Counted from the stretch's first letter, positions 45,001 to 53,652 are shown. The stretch: 64,000 bases of DNA from an uncultured Roseobacter sp. (GCF_947488185.1 NZ_CANKYM010000002.1:248001-312000), one strand, 5' to 3'. Numbers and translations are program-made. The notes: generated by a model from the letters alone, not told the origin.

Positions 45001-47178
45001 ATGGACCGCGTGAAGATTGTGCATGAGGCCCTGGTGCGGCGGCTTGCGGCGGGCGATTTTCCGGATGGTGCGGCACCGGCAGGGCCGCTTGAACCGACCG
45101 TGGCGCTGGAGCTTTACCGGGCGCAGGTGCTGAGCCGGGCGCTGGATATCCAGAGCCGGGCGATGCAGAAGATGGGGCAGGGGTTCTACACCATTGGTTC
45201 GTCCGGGCATGAGGGTATGGCGGCTGTGGCGCAGGCCTTGCGCTCAGATGATATCGCCTTTTTGCACTACCGTGATGCCGCGTTTCAGATCGCGCGAGCG
45301 CAGCAGGTTGGCCAATCGGGCATGATGCGGGACATGCTGCTGAGTTTCGCCTGTTCCGCGGAGGATCCGATCAGTGGCGGGCGGCATAAGGTTCTGGGCA
45401 GCAGACCGTTGATGATCCCCCCCCAGACCTCGACCATTGCCAGCCATCTACCGAAAGCGCTTGGCGCGGCCTATAGCATTGGCCTCGCACGTCGCTGCGC
45501 GCCCGAGCATCGCTGTCTTGCGCGGGACGGTTTGGCGATGGTTTCCTTTGGCGATGCCTCTGCCAATCATTCTACGGCTCAGGGGGCCATCAATGCGGCA
45601 GGCTGGACGGCGTCGCAGGGCGTGCCCCTGCCGCTTTTGATGGTTTGCGAAGATAATGGCATCGGGATTTCCACCAAGACACCCGCTGGATGGATCAAAG
45701 CCTCCTTTCAGCATCGCCCAGGCATCCGGTATTTCGAAGCGGACGGGCTGGATATCTTTGACACCTTTGCGGTCGCATCTGAGGCGGCCCATTTCGTGCG
45801 AACCAGACGGCAGCCCGCCTTTCTGCACGTGCGGATGGTACGGCTCTATGGTCACGCCGGGGCTGATGTCGCGACCAGCTATCTGCCGCGCGCCGAGGTG
45901 GAAGCGGATGAGGCGAATGATCCGTTGCTGCATTCGGCGCGTCTGCTGATAGCCGCGCAGGGGACATCGGCGGAGGTGCTTTCCGACATTTACCGCGAGA
46001 CCTTGGAGGCCGTGGCGGCGGAAGCGGAGAAGGTTGTCAAACGCCCGCATCTTGGCTCCGCACAAGACGTTATGGCGAGCTTGATCCCGCCCGCGCGAAA
46101 CTGTGCGCCAACAAACGGTCCCGATCTGCAGCAGCGTCTGCGCCTGTTCGGCGGCGATGTCCAACAGATGGACGCGCCGCAGCCGATGTCGCGGATCATC
46201 AACTGGGCGCTGCACGATCTGATGCTTGCACATCCCGAAACCTTGGTCATGGGCGAAGATGTGGGGCGAAAAGGGGGCGTCTACGGCGTCACCCAAAAGC
46301 TGCAGGCGCGGTTCGGTCCTGACCGGGTGATCGACACGCTGCTGGATGAGCAGTCGATCCTCGGACTGGCCATCGGTACGGCGCACAACGGGTTCGTCCC
46401 CATGCCCGAAATCCAGTTCCTCGCTTACCTGCACAACGCCGAGGATCAATTGAGAGGCGAAGCGGCCACGCTGCCTTTCTTCAGCTGTGGGCAGTGGACC
46501 AACCCGATGGTCCTGCGCATTGCGGGGCTAGGGTACCAGAAGGGGTTCGGCGGACATTTCCACAATGACAACTCTCTCGCTGTCTTGCGGGATGTACCCG
46601 GCATCGTAATTGCTTGTCCTTCAACGGGCGCAGAGGCGGCGCAAATGCTGCGCGAGTGTCACCGTCTCGCGCGAGAAGAGCAGCGGGTTTGTGTTTTTGT
46701 CGAACCCATCGCGCTTTACCCCATGAGGGACCTGCATGATGCGGGCGATGGCGCGTGGATGACGCGCTACCCCGACCCTGACGCGCGCATCGCGCTGGGT
46801 CAGGTCGGGATCCACGGTGATGGCACGGATGTGGCGATCGTGACCTATGGCAATGGGCACTATCTCTCGCGTCAGGCGCAGCACTTGTTGGCGGAGAAAG
46901 GTATATCGACTCGAGTCGTCGATCTGCGCTGGCTGGCGCCGTTGCCCGAAGCTGCTCTGCTGAAGGCCGTCGAGAATTGTGGCAAACTTCTCATTGTCGA
47001 TGAATGTCGCCGAACGGGCGGCCAGGCCGAGGCTCTCATGGCCTTGTTTGCGGAAACGGAGATGGAAAGCGTGCGGCTGACAGCGGAGGACAGTTTCATC
47101 GCTACGGGCCCGGCGTATGCCGCAACATTGCCCTCGCGCGATCATATTGTTGCTGCTGTAAAAAACCTAGTTGCCTGA
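45001..47178 (+). CDS. Fused alpha-beta E1 component of a 2-oxoacid dehydrogenase
   Basis: A 725-residue thiamine-diphosphate enzyme in which both E1 chains are one polypeptide. Residues about 35-370 are the alpha part: GQGFYTIGSSGHEGMAAVAQ, VSFGDASANHSTAQGAINAA and CEDNGIGISTKTPAGW. Residues about 395-725 are the beta part: SRIINWALHDLMLAHPETLV, MGEDVGRKGGVYGVTQKL and QFLAYLHNAEDQLRGE. It resembles branched-chain 2-oxoacid dehydrogenase E1. No E2 or E3 gene is adjacent. Being next to gcdH suggests it may make glutaryl-CoA from 2-oxoadipate (inference). Confidence 0.88.
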   Translation: MDRVKIVHEALVRRLAAGDFPDGAAPAGPLEPTVALELYRAQVLSRALDIQSRAMQKMGQGFYTIGSSGHEGMAAVAQALRSDDIAFLHYRDAAFQIARAQQVGQSGMMRDMLLSFACSAEDPISGGRHKVLGSRPLMIPPQTSTIASHLPKALGAAYSIGLARRCAPEHRCLARDGLAMVSFGDASANHSTAQGAINAAGWTASQGVPLPLLMVCEDNGIGISTKTPAGWIKASFQHRPGIRYFEADGLDIFDTFAVASEAAHFVRTRRQPAFLHVRMVRLYGHAGADVATSYLPRAEVEADEANDPLLHSARLLIAAQGTSAEVLSDIYRETLEAVAAEAEKVVKRPHLGSAQDVMASLIPPARNCAPTNGPDLQQRLRLFGGDVQQMDAPQPMSRIINWALHDLMLAHPETLVMGEDVGRKGGVYGVTQKLQARFGPDRVIDTLLDEQSILGLAIGTAHNGFVPMPEIQFLAYLHNAEDQLRGEAATLPFFSCGQWTNPMVLRIAGLGYQKGFGGHFHNDNSLAVLRDVPGIVIACPSTGAEAAQMLRECHRLAREEQRVCVFVEPIALYPMRDLHDAGDGAWMTRYPDPDARIALGQVGIHGDGTDVAIVTYGNGHYLSRQAQHLLAEKGISTRVVDLRWLAPLPEAALLKAVENCGKLLIVDECRRTGGQAEALMALFAETEMESVRLTAEDSFIATGPAYAATLPSRDHIVAAVKNLVA

Positions 47179-48159
47179 CATCGCATTGGAGTGCGCGATC
47201 AGGTCCAAGCCCATCTGGCCCATCAGGTGCATGTAGTCGAGCAGCACCCAGTTTTCAGCAATTTTGCCATCCGCGCAGCGATAAAAATCTATCACCCGCA
47301 ACGTCAGCGCCCGGCCCATTGGAGCGACGCCCAGATAGGGGCCTTGGTGTGTCATGGTCATCGACGGCCAGCCTGACACGGCGGCGTAGTTGCCGTCCCC
47401 GATCCGGCAGTAGTGATGGCTGCCCTTACGATCCGGGAATGCTGCCAGGAACGGCGTACAATGATCTTTGACGAACCCTTCCCAGCGGTAATTTGATCCG
47501 ATACCGCAGGGCCCTTACCACATCATGTCTTCAGCCCAATAGCCGTCCTTGCCTGTCTGTCTATTGGAGCCACCGGTTGCCGGGTCATAGATGTGCAGAT
47601 CGCTCAGCATTGCCTCGACCAAGTCGAGGCTTTGGGCGCCGTGATCACCGTTGGGCAACACCCCGTCATGGGGCGCTGGGCCTGGGAAAAGGGTTTCCAG
47701 CCCCAATTGCCCCCCCGAATGGATCGTGCCCGGCCTGTCGCATCAGATCGGGCAGATCGAGGATGATTCGCGCCTGGGTTATTCGACCGTTTTCGACCCT
47801 GTAAAACTCGCCCGAGCGCAGAAAAGCCAATCTTTTGGACGGGCGAATGCCAAAAAAGGGGCGCAAAAAATGCCGACATAATGCGTTACAGAGGCGATCC
47901 AGTCATCGCCTTCTGCGCGTCAGTTAGACCCGGCGATGAATATTTCGTCTCTTCGATGCGCGTGCTGCAGCGCGGCGCGAAGCGATTTGAAGACCCCTTT
48001 GGCAATCGCGTCAGTACCCTGCAAAGAACCGCAAGGACGCGACATATAAAAGTGGCAATCAGGGTGCAGACCTTGATCGCACCTGCGCTGCAACGCAGCA
48101 TCTCCAAGCTGGAGCAGGCCGTTTAAAAAATCGTGAATTATCAGCTTTGTGCTCTGCAT
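47167..48159 (-). pseudogene. Pseudogene of a double SnoaL/NTF2-like protein (relative of 55044-56090)
   Basis: Read from ATG 48159 on the minus strand, fragments match the intact 348-residue protein at 55044 in order: a head ending EIFIAG, then EGDDWIASVTHYVGIF, EFYRVENGRITQARIILDLP, ETLFPGPAPHDGVL and a tail PYLGVAPMGRAL...ENWVLLDYMHLMGQ. Four lesions break it: TGA at 47920-47922; a one-base loss within the T-runs at 47852-47870; a one-base gain in the seven-base C/G run at 47710-47716; and TAA at 47515-47517 where WYGP expects Tyr. Net length (993 bases) stays in frame. It is divergent from the importer across the operator. Confidence 0.85.
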
Positions 48160-48189
48160 GGGGGCAAGTCCTGCGGGTTTTGACCAAGC

Positions 48190-48207
48190 TTTGCACACGT
48201 GTGCAAA
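48190..48207. promoter_or_regulatory. LacI-family operator (perfect 18-bp palindrome)
   Basis: TTTGCACACGTGTGCAAA is a perfect palindrome with a central CG, the form expected for LacI-family proteins. It stands 79 bases before the importer ATPase start and just upstream of a TTGCCA hexamer (48214-48219). The only LacI-type gene in view is at 56861 in the same cluster. Confidence 0.8.
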
Positions 48208-48285
48208 AAACTCTTGCCAAGCGCCAAGTTGAATGGCTAGCGTTAATACATCCTGCAAAAGGCAGGGCACGACAGCGGGGGCGGC

Positions 48286-49377
48286 ATGGCTGAGATTCAA
48301 CTGCGGAACATCAATAAACGGTGGGGCAGCTTTGTCGGGGTTGATAATTTCGACCTCACGATTGCCGATCAGGAGTTTCTCGTGCTGCTGGGGCCATCGG
48401 GCTGCGGCAAGACCACGACGATGCGCATGATTGCCGGGCTTGAAGACGCCACCGACGGCGAGATCATTATCGACGGACGCGTGGTGAATGACCTCGACCC
48501 CAAAGACCGCGACGTAGCCATGGTGTTTCAGTCCTACGGTCTCTACCCGAACATGAACGTCTATGAGAACATCCGCTTTCCGCTGAAGGTGCGCAAAGTG
48601 CCCGATAGCGAACACGACGAGCGCGTGCGCCGCGCCTCGGCCATGGTGGAGCTTGATGATTTTCTGCACCGCAAACCGGCAGAGCTCTCGGGTGGCCAGC
48701 GTCAGCGCGTGGCCCTTGCCCGCGCCATCGTGCGCGAACCTAACGTGTTCCTCATGGACGAGCCGCTCTCGAACCTCGATGCGAAACTGCGCGTCTCGAC
48801 TCGCGCCCAGATCAAGAACCTTAGCCACGAGCTGAAAGTGACCACCGTCTACGTGACCCACGACCAGATCGAGGCGATGACGCTCGCCGACCGTGTCGTG
48901 GTGATGAAACAGGGCAAGGTGCAGCAAGTTGGCACGCCCACCGACATCTACGACCACCCCGCCAATACCTTCGTGGCAAGCTTTATCGGTAGCCCCGCCA
49001 TGAACCTGATGGACGGCGAGATGCAGGGCGGCACCTTCACTGGCGATAGTGTATCGATCTCGGGCCTCTCAGGTCCGGACGGTCCGGTCACGCTGGGCTT
49101 TCGGGCCGAGGACGCGACCTTGGCCGAAGGTAGTGACGGGCAGATCACCGCGCCGATCTACACCATCGAACTTCTGGGTGATGCCACGATGCTGACCGTC
49201 CGCGCAGGGGGGCAGCTGGTGTCGGTGAAGGCCCACAAGGAGTTCCGCGCCGAAATTGGCGATACGATCTCCTTCGCTGTGCCCGTGGCGATTTGCCACC
49301 TGTTCGATACGGCCACCGGGCAGCGCATCGACACCAGAGGATCGGAAACAAGCGCACACATCGGTGCCGCAGGATAA
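48286..49377 (+). CDS. Sugar-type ABC importer ATP-binding protein (MalK/UgpC family)
   Basis: A 363-residue ATPase. LLGPSGCGKTTTMRMIAG (Walker A, residues 35-52), AMVFQSYGLYPNMNVYENI (Q-loop), ELSGGQRQRVALARAI (signature) and FLMDEPLSNLDAKLRVSTRA (Walker B, D-loop). Residues about 240-363 form the C-terminal MalK-type OB/TOBE domain (TLGFRAEDATLAEG). It energises import by the two permeases downstream. First gene of the LacI-controlled run. Confidence 0.95.
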   Translation: MAEIQLRNINKRWGSFVGVDNFDLTIADQEFLVLLGPSGCGKTTTMRMIAGLEDATDGEIIIDGRVVNDLDPKDRDVAMVFQSYGLYPNMNVYENIRFPLKVRKVPDSEHDERVRRASAMVELDDFLHRKPAELSGGQRQRVALARAIVREPNVFLMDEPLSNLDAKLRVSTRAQIKNLSHELKVTTVYVTHDQIEAMTLADRVVVMKQGKVQQVGTPTDIYDHPANTFVASFIGSPAMNLMDGEMQGGTFTGDSVSISGLSGPDGPVTLGFRAEDATLAEGSDGQITAPIYTIELLGDATMLTVRAGGQLVSVKAHKEFRAEIGDTISFAVPVAICHLFDTATGQRIDTRGSETSAHIGAAG

Positions 49378-49411
49378 CACATGCCCTAAGGGGTCAATCA
49401 CGAGTGCAGCC

Positions 49412-49452
49412 TTGCAAGATGCACTCTGCAAAACTGCAAAAGGGAGTTTGCA
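49412..49452. promoter_or_regulatory. Cluster of TTGCA half-sites before the binding-protein gene
   Basis: CTTGCAAG, then CTGCAAAA twice in tandem (49426-49441) and TTTGCA (49447-49452), immediately before the binding-protein ATG. They resemble halves of TTTGCACACGTGTGCAAA but form no complete palindrome. Confidence 0.4.
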
Positions 49453-49453
49453 T

Positions 49454-50671
49454 ATGTTCTTGAAGAAAATCGCACTGGCGGGCGCTGTCTCGCTCTTGGG
49501 GAGCGCGGCACTGGCCTGCTCCTATCAGAACGAGGTGCCGGTCAAGTCTCTCAGTGCCGGGTTCGAGGCGTGGAAAGCCGTCACCGACGCCATGGCCGAA
49601 TGCGGAAACTTCCAAGCCGAACTCGATCAGGAATTCCGTACCAAGCAGCCTGCGGCCTTTGAAGCCAACCCCTCGCTGTACCAGATCGGCGGTGTGTCGA
49701 ACGGCACCATCACGCCGCTCTTGAACGCGGGCACCATTCGTCCGCTGGACGATCTGGTTGAGAAGTACGGCGCCAATCTCAAGCCGAACCAACTCATCCG
49801 GATCAATGGTCAGATCATGGCTGTGGCAATGATGGTGAACACGCAGCACCTGATGTACCGCTCCGATGTGTTGGCCGATCTCGGCATCGAGACGCCGACC
49901 ACCTGGGACGAAGTCTACGCAGCCGCTGCCAAGATCAAAGAAGCGGGTGTTATGGAGTATCCGCTGGGCGCAACGATGAAGTCCGGCTGGAACCTCGCCC
50001 AGGAATTCGTGAACATGCATCCTGGCCACGGGGGTAAATTCTTCAACGATGACAATACCACAGCGGTCAACTCGGACGCAGGTCTGGCGTCGCTGGAGAC
50101 AATGCAGGCGGCGCTGGAATTCACCGATCCGGAGGTGCTGGTGAGTGATTCTACCTACGTGCAACAGCAGTTCCAGCAGGGCAAAATTGCCATGGCGAAC
50201 CTCTGGGCAAGCCGCGCGGGCGCGATGAACGATGAGGCTGAAAGCCAGGTCGTCGGCAAGGTCGCGATGGCGGCTGCGCCCAAGGCGGTGGCCGGTGGCG
50301 CACCGGCCACGACGCTCTGGTGGGACGGTATCGTGATCGCCAAGAACATCTCGGATGAAGAGGCAGATGCTGCGTTTCGTCTAGCCATGGAAGGCCTGGA
50401 TGCCGAGACGGTGCAGGGCGCAAACGATGCGGCCATCTGGCTGGTTGATGGATACCAACCGACGGACATCGCCGAGGGGGCAATTGCAACGGCAACTGCC
50501 AACCCGGCGCCGCCTGCCTACCCGTCCACGACACAGATGGGATTGTTGCACACCGCCCTCGGCAACGAACTACCCGCCTTTTTGACTGGTGAGCGGGATG
50601 CCGCGGCGACGCTGACGGCCATCGAGGAAGCCTACACCACCTCCGCCAAGGAAGCGGGCGTCCTGAAGTAA
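49454..50671 (+). CDS. ABC importer periplasmic substrate-binding protein (family 1, sugar type)
   Basis: A 405-residue exported binding protein, signal peptide MFLKKIALAGAVSLLGSAAL, mature start near CSYQNEVPVK. The bilobed pattern has NGQIMAVAMMVNTQHLMYRS and ETPTTWDEVYAAAAKIKEAG as in carbohydrate-binding family 1 members. QGKIAMANLWASRAGAMND and TLWWDGIVIAKNISDEEAD line the second lobe. The ligand cannot be read from sequence. ATG 49454 follows GGGAG. Confidence 0.93.
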   Translation: MFLKKIALAGAVSLLGSAALACSYQNEVPVKSLSAGFEAWKAVTDAMAECGNFQAELDQEFRTKQPAAFEANPSLYQIGGVSNGTITPLLNAGTIRPLDDLVEKYGANLKPNQLIRINGQIMAVAMMVNTQHLMYRSDVLADLGIETPTTWDEVYAAAAKIKEAGVMEYPLGATMKSGWNLAQEFVNMHPGHGGKFFNDDNTTAVNSDAGLASLETMQAALEFTDPEVLVSDSTYVQQQFQQGKIAMANLWASRAGAMNDEAESQVVGKVAMAAAPKAVAGGAPATTLWWDGIVIAKNISDEEADAAFRLAMEGLDAETVQGANDAAIWLVDGYQPTDIAEGAIATATANPAPPAYPSTTQMGLLHTALGNELPAFLTGERDAAATLTAIEEAYTTSAKEAGVLK

Positions 50672-50677
50672 GTTGGT

Positions 50678-50701
50678 GCTGGCCGGGTCCGCCCGGCCAG
50701 C
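50678..50701 (+). terminator. Intergenic hairpin after the binding-protein gene (attenuator or mRNA stabiliser)
   Basis: GCTGGCCGGG-TCCG-CCCGGCCAGC: perfect 10-bp stem 7 bases after the stop, no T-run. Such hairpins often keep binding-protein mRNA more abundant than permease mRNA. Confidence 0.7.
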
Positions 50702-50743
50702 CCTCGCCGGCCCAAGGGTGTGTCAAGCGCATCAGATGTGTGT

Positions 50744-50775
50744 TTTGCAAACTCTTCACGGCTACTTTGCAAACT
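50744..50775. promoter_or_regulatory. Two direct TTTGCAAACT elements before the permease genes
   Basis: TTTGCAAACT at 50744-50753 and again at 50766-50775, 22 bases (two helical turns) apart, 23 bases before the first permease ATG. They share TTTGCA with the operator at 48190. Confidence 0.45.
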
Positions 50776-50797
50776 GATTTGTCGCTAGGAGACGATC

Positions 50798-51823
50798 ATG
50801 AAGTTCAAGACATTCGCAGCCTTCGTCGGGCCCTCGGTCTTCATGATGCTCCTGTTCATTGCGGCCCCACTGGTTAGTGTTTTCATTCAGAGTTTTCAGG
50901 TCACGCAGCCGATCCTGGAGCAAGTCGAAGTCGAAACCTGTACACCAGGCTTTCTGACCCAGACCTGCACAACCGAGATCAAGACAGTTCCGATACTCGA
51001 CGAGAACGGCAAGATGATCACGGAAACGCAATGGGTGGGGCTGCAAAGTTACCGCAACGTTTTGCAGATGGACAAATTCTGGGCCGCCGTCGGCAACGGC
51101 AGTTGGAACCAGATCATGCAGATCGACTTCTGGAAGGCACTGCGTTTCACGCTTTCCTTTACGCTGCTGACGCTGCCGCTGGTGATTGGCGTTGGCCTCG
51201 CCATCGCATTGGCTGTGAACAACGCCACGCGGTCCATCCGCGGCCCCATCATTTTCATCTCGCTTCTGCCCTTCATCATCACACCGGTGATCGGGTCACT
51301 GTCGATCTACTGGCTCTTCGTGGGTGACGGTATCCTGACGACGATGATGGAACGCTGGACAGGCACGAATATCTCGATGTTCGCACAGGCCTGGACCATT
51401 GAATTGCTGATGTATTTCTATCGCGTGTGGCACGTTGCACCCTTCGCCTTCGTGATCTTCTATGCCGGCCTGCAAACCGTGAACATGGACACACTGGAAT
51501 CCGCCGTGATCGACGGGGCGAGCCGCTGGGAACGGTTGCGCCACGTGATTGTGCCGCACCTTATGCCGCTGATCATCTTCATCGCCTTGATCCACCTGAT
51601 GGACTGCTACCGCGTCTTCGATGAAATCGTCGGCTTCCGCAGCCAAGCGCATGTGATTTCGCTGCAGTGGTTGACGTTCGACTTTATGACACCAGACGAT
51701 GCGGGCAACCGCGCGATGTCGCGCGCCTCCGCCTCTTCCATGCTCACCATGATCGGCATTGTCATCCTGCTGATCCTGCCGCTGCGCCGCACTTGGCGCG
51801 ACCACAAAGGGAGCGCGCACTGA
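50798..51823 (+). CDS. ABC importer permease 1 (MalF/UgpA type)
   Basis: A 341-residue membrane protein with about six spans. The first span (VGPSVFMMLLFIAAPLVSVF) is followed by a loop of about 75 residues holding a Cys pair (ETCTPGFLTQTCTTE). The EAA loop contacting the ATPase is SAVIDGASRWERLRHVIVPH. It pairs with permease 2, whose start overlaps the stop as TGATG. Confidence 0.93.
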   Translation: MKFKTFAAFVGPSVFMMLLFIAAPLVSVFIQSFQVTQPILEQVEVETCTPGFLTQTCTTEIKTVPILDENGKMITETQWVGLQSYRNVLQMDKFWAAVGNGSWNQIMQIDFWKALRFTLSFTLLTLPLVIGVGLAIALAVNNATRSIRGPIIFISLLPFIITPVIGSLSIYWLFVGDGILTTMMERWTGTNISMFAQAWTIELLMYFYRVWHVAPFAFVIFYAGLQTVNMDTLESAVIDGASRWERLRHVIVPHLMPLIIFIALIHLMDCYRVFDEIVGFRSQAHVISLQWLTFDFMTPDDAGNRAMSRASASSMLTMIGIVILLILPLRRTWRDHKGSAH

Positions 51824-52980
51824 TGTCTACCCCCAAAGCCATGCAGCAACCCCTTGTCCTGCGCCTGTCCTCCGGCACCTTCCTTGCCATTTGGTGTTTG
51901 CTTGCCGCTTTCCCCATCTTCTGGATCGCGGTGATGAGCTTCAAATCTCCTGTCGATGCCTTCGCCGACAGCGCGTGGGATGTAATCCTCGGCCCTGCCA
52001 CACGCGCAGGCGGCGATGGGCTTTCCGTGCTTGACGTCATCTTCGGCCTGGTCGTGCTCTACTTCGCGATCCGCTGGGCCTTCACCCGGCTTCCGGGCTG
52101 GGTCCGGCACTACTGCCCGCCCGGTCTCATCGCGCTGGGCTGGCTTGTCGGGGCGCTGGTCTACGCCATCGCCTTCGTGCTGATTTTCCTCGGACTGCTA
52201 CCCATGATCCTTGGCGCGCTCAACGGCATCCTCGGGCCACTTGGCACACCCGTTCTTGGCATGACAACCGAGCATTATGTCGCCGTCTGGGCGGAGAATG
52301 AATTCTATCGCAACTTCCTCAACTCCATGCTGGTGACTGCGGGCGTCGTGACCATCTCGCTCACCGTCGGGACGTTGGCGGGCTACGGGCTGGCACGCTC
52401 AGGATCTGATCTGGCCTTCTGGCTGCTAATTGTAGCGCTGGTCTTCCGCGCGCTGCCGCATTCGGTGCTCGTCGCAGGCTACCTGCCGGTCTTCATCAAT
52501 TCCTCGGAAATCCTCGCGCCTATCTTTGGCGAGGGCGCGCCCACGCTCTATGGCCAGCCCTGGGCGGTGATCGCCGTGCTCGTCTCGATCAACCAACCCT
52601 TCACCATTTGGATGCTGCGCAGCTTCTTCCAGAACATCCCCGCCGAGCTGGACGAGGCCGCCCGTGTCGATGGCTGCAGCCACTTCCAGGCCTTCCGCAG
52701 GGTGATCATGCCCGTCATGTGGCCGGGCGTCATCACCACGGGGCTGTTCTCCTTCCTGCTGGGCTACAACGACTTCCTCGTGACCGCTCTCCTGCTTGAC
52801 GCGCAGAACCAGACCATGGTCCCGGCCATTGCAGGCTATTTTAACCGTGAAACGACGACCACCGATCAGGTCGAAGCGGTCGCCGCCGCGGTGTCGATCA
52901 CCGCGCCGCTCTTCCTGCTGGTCATGGTCTTCCAACGCCAGATCGTCAGCGGCCTGACAGCGGGGGCGGTGAAGGGCTGA
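51823..52980 (+). CDS. ABC importer permease 2 (MalG/UgpE type) with an extended N-terminal region
   Basis: A 385-residue membrane protein, about 100 residues longer than typical MalG proteins. After the first span (FLAIWCLLAAFPIFWIAVMS), an insert at about residues 60-130 has extra hydrophobic stretches (VIFGLVVLYFAIRWAF; GWLVGALVYAIAFVLIFLG). The core has NSMLVTAGVVTISLTVGTLA, and the EAA loop is LDEAARVDGCSHFQAFRRVI. The insert is unusual. Confidence 0.92.
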   Translation: MSTPKAMQQPLVLRLSSGTFLAIWCLLAAFPIFWIAVMSFKSPVDAFADSAWDVILGPATRAGGDGLSVLDVIFGLVVLYFAIRWAFTRLPGWVRHYCPPGLIALGWLVGALVYAIAFVLIFLGLLPMILGALNGILGPLGTPVLGMTTEHYVAVWAENEFYRNFLNSMLVTAGVVTISLTVGTLAGYGLARSGSDLAFWLLIVALVFRALPHSVLVAGYLPVFINSSEILAPIFGEGAPTLYGQPWAVIAVLVSINQPFTIWMLRSFFQNIPAELDEAARVDGCSHFQAFRRVIMPVMWPGVITTGLFSFLLGYNDFLVTALLLDAQNQTMVPAIAGYFNRETTTTDQVEAVAAAVSITAPLFLLVMVFQRQIVSGLTAGAVKG

Positions 52981-53069
52981 TGAGCAAGCGCGCACGCTCC
53001 GGTCTCATGCAGCGCCACCCGGCGCTGAACCGGATGCCACGGGATTTCATCACGGGAGGTGCGTCTTAA
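52980..53069 (+). CDS. Possible 29-residue small protein coupled to the permease gene
   Basis: A TGATG overlap starts an ORF of 29 codons: MSKRARSGLMQRHPALNRMP then RDFITGGAS. It is basic with no membrane segment. The start geometry repeats the coupled starts used elsewhere in the cluster, but there is no homology evidence and it may be chance. Confidence 0.35.
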   Translation: MSKRARSGLMQRHPALNRMPRDFITGGAS

Positions 53070-53098
53070 CCCACGCACCTTCCACGATTGATGATGAC

Positions 53099-53104
53099 AG
53101 GAGG
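53099..53104 (+). promoter_or_regulatory. Ribosome binding site AGGAGG deciding the GTG start at 53110
   Basis: Consensus AGGAGG with a 5-base spacer to GTG. Confidence 0.85.
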
Positions 53105-53109
53105 ACCCG

Positions 53110-53640
53110 GTGAAGGGATCCAGACCAGAGCAGGCCGTGCTGACCAAAGACACGGACATGAGCAAGACAGAGGCCACCCGTGCCGTGATCGAAGGCATGG
53201 TCGATGGTCTCAACGACCACCGCATCGACGACATCGGTGCGTTCTTCGCGGAGAGCTTCCGCTGGATGGGCAACCAGGGCTGCGGCACCAAGACGGGCCT
53301 GCGGGAGTTTCAGGACAACTGGCAGCGCCCGTTTCAGGTGGCGTTTTCCAACAAGGTCTGCGTGGATGAAGCGCGGCTTTACATGGGCGAATGGGCGGCG
53401 GCCTTCGGGCGGCAGGAGGCAACCCATTCGGGCGTGTTCATGGGCGTGGCGCCGACTGGCAAGCGGGTGGACATTCGGTACATGGATTTCTGGAAGGTGG
53501 AAGACGGCAGGATCACCGACAATTGGGTGATGGTCGATTTTCCGCATGTGTTGGCCCAGCTGGGCGTTGATGTTTTCGGGGGCGAAGGCTGGGAAGCCTT
53601 TGATCGGGGCGAGAAAACCCCGCCGCGCCCCGATCAGTGA
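53110..53640 (+). CDS. SnoaL/NTF2-like protein (single domain)
   Basis: A 176-residue NTF2-fold protein: GLNDHRIDDIGAFFAESFRW, GVAPTGKRVDIRYMDFWKVE and ITDNWVMVDFPHVLAQLGVD are the SnoaL/ester-cyclase pattern. Family members isomerise, hydrate or cyclise small molecules using Asp/His pairs, or just bind. The start is GTG 53110 because AGGAGG (53099-53104) stands 5 bases before; ATG 53158 has no such element. Related to the double-domain proteins in this cluster. Confidence 0.9.
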   Translation: MKGSRPEQAVLTKDTDMSKTEATRAVIEGMVDGLNDHRIDDIGAFFAESFRWMGNQGCGTKTGLREFQDNWQRPFQVAFSNKVCVDEARLYMGEWAAAFGRQEATHSGVFMGVAPTGKRVDIRYMDFWKVEDGRITDNWVMVDFPHVLAQLGVDVFGGEGWEAFDRGEKTPPRPDQ

Positions 53641-53652
53641 GGAGAGAGTAAG

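Noticed and set aside
47515..47517. Stop-codon readthrough or recoding of TAA in the SnoaL-like gene
   Set aside because: Another stop and two frameshifts lie in the same gene, so decay is the simpler reading.
47920..48957. 345-codon minus-strand ORF opposite the importer ATPase
   Set aside because: Only its last 80 codons make sense, as the head of the SnoaL-like pseudogene; the rest is antisense to conserved Walker motifs.
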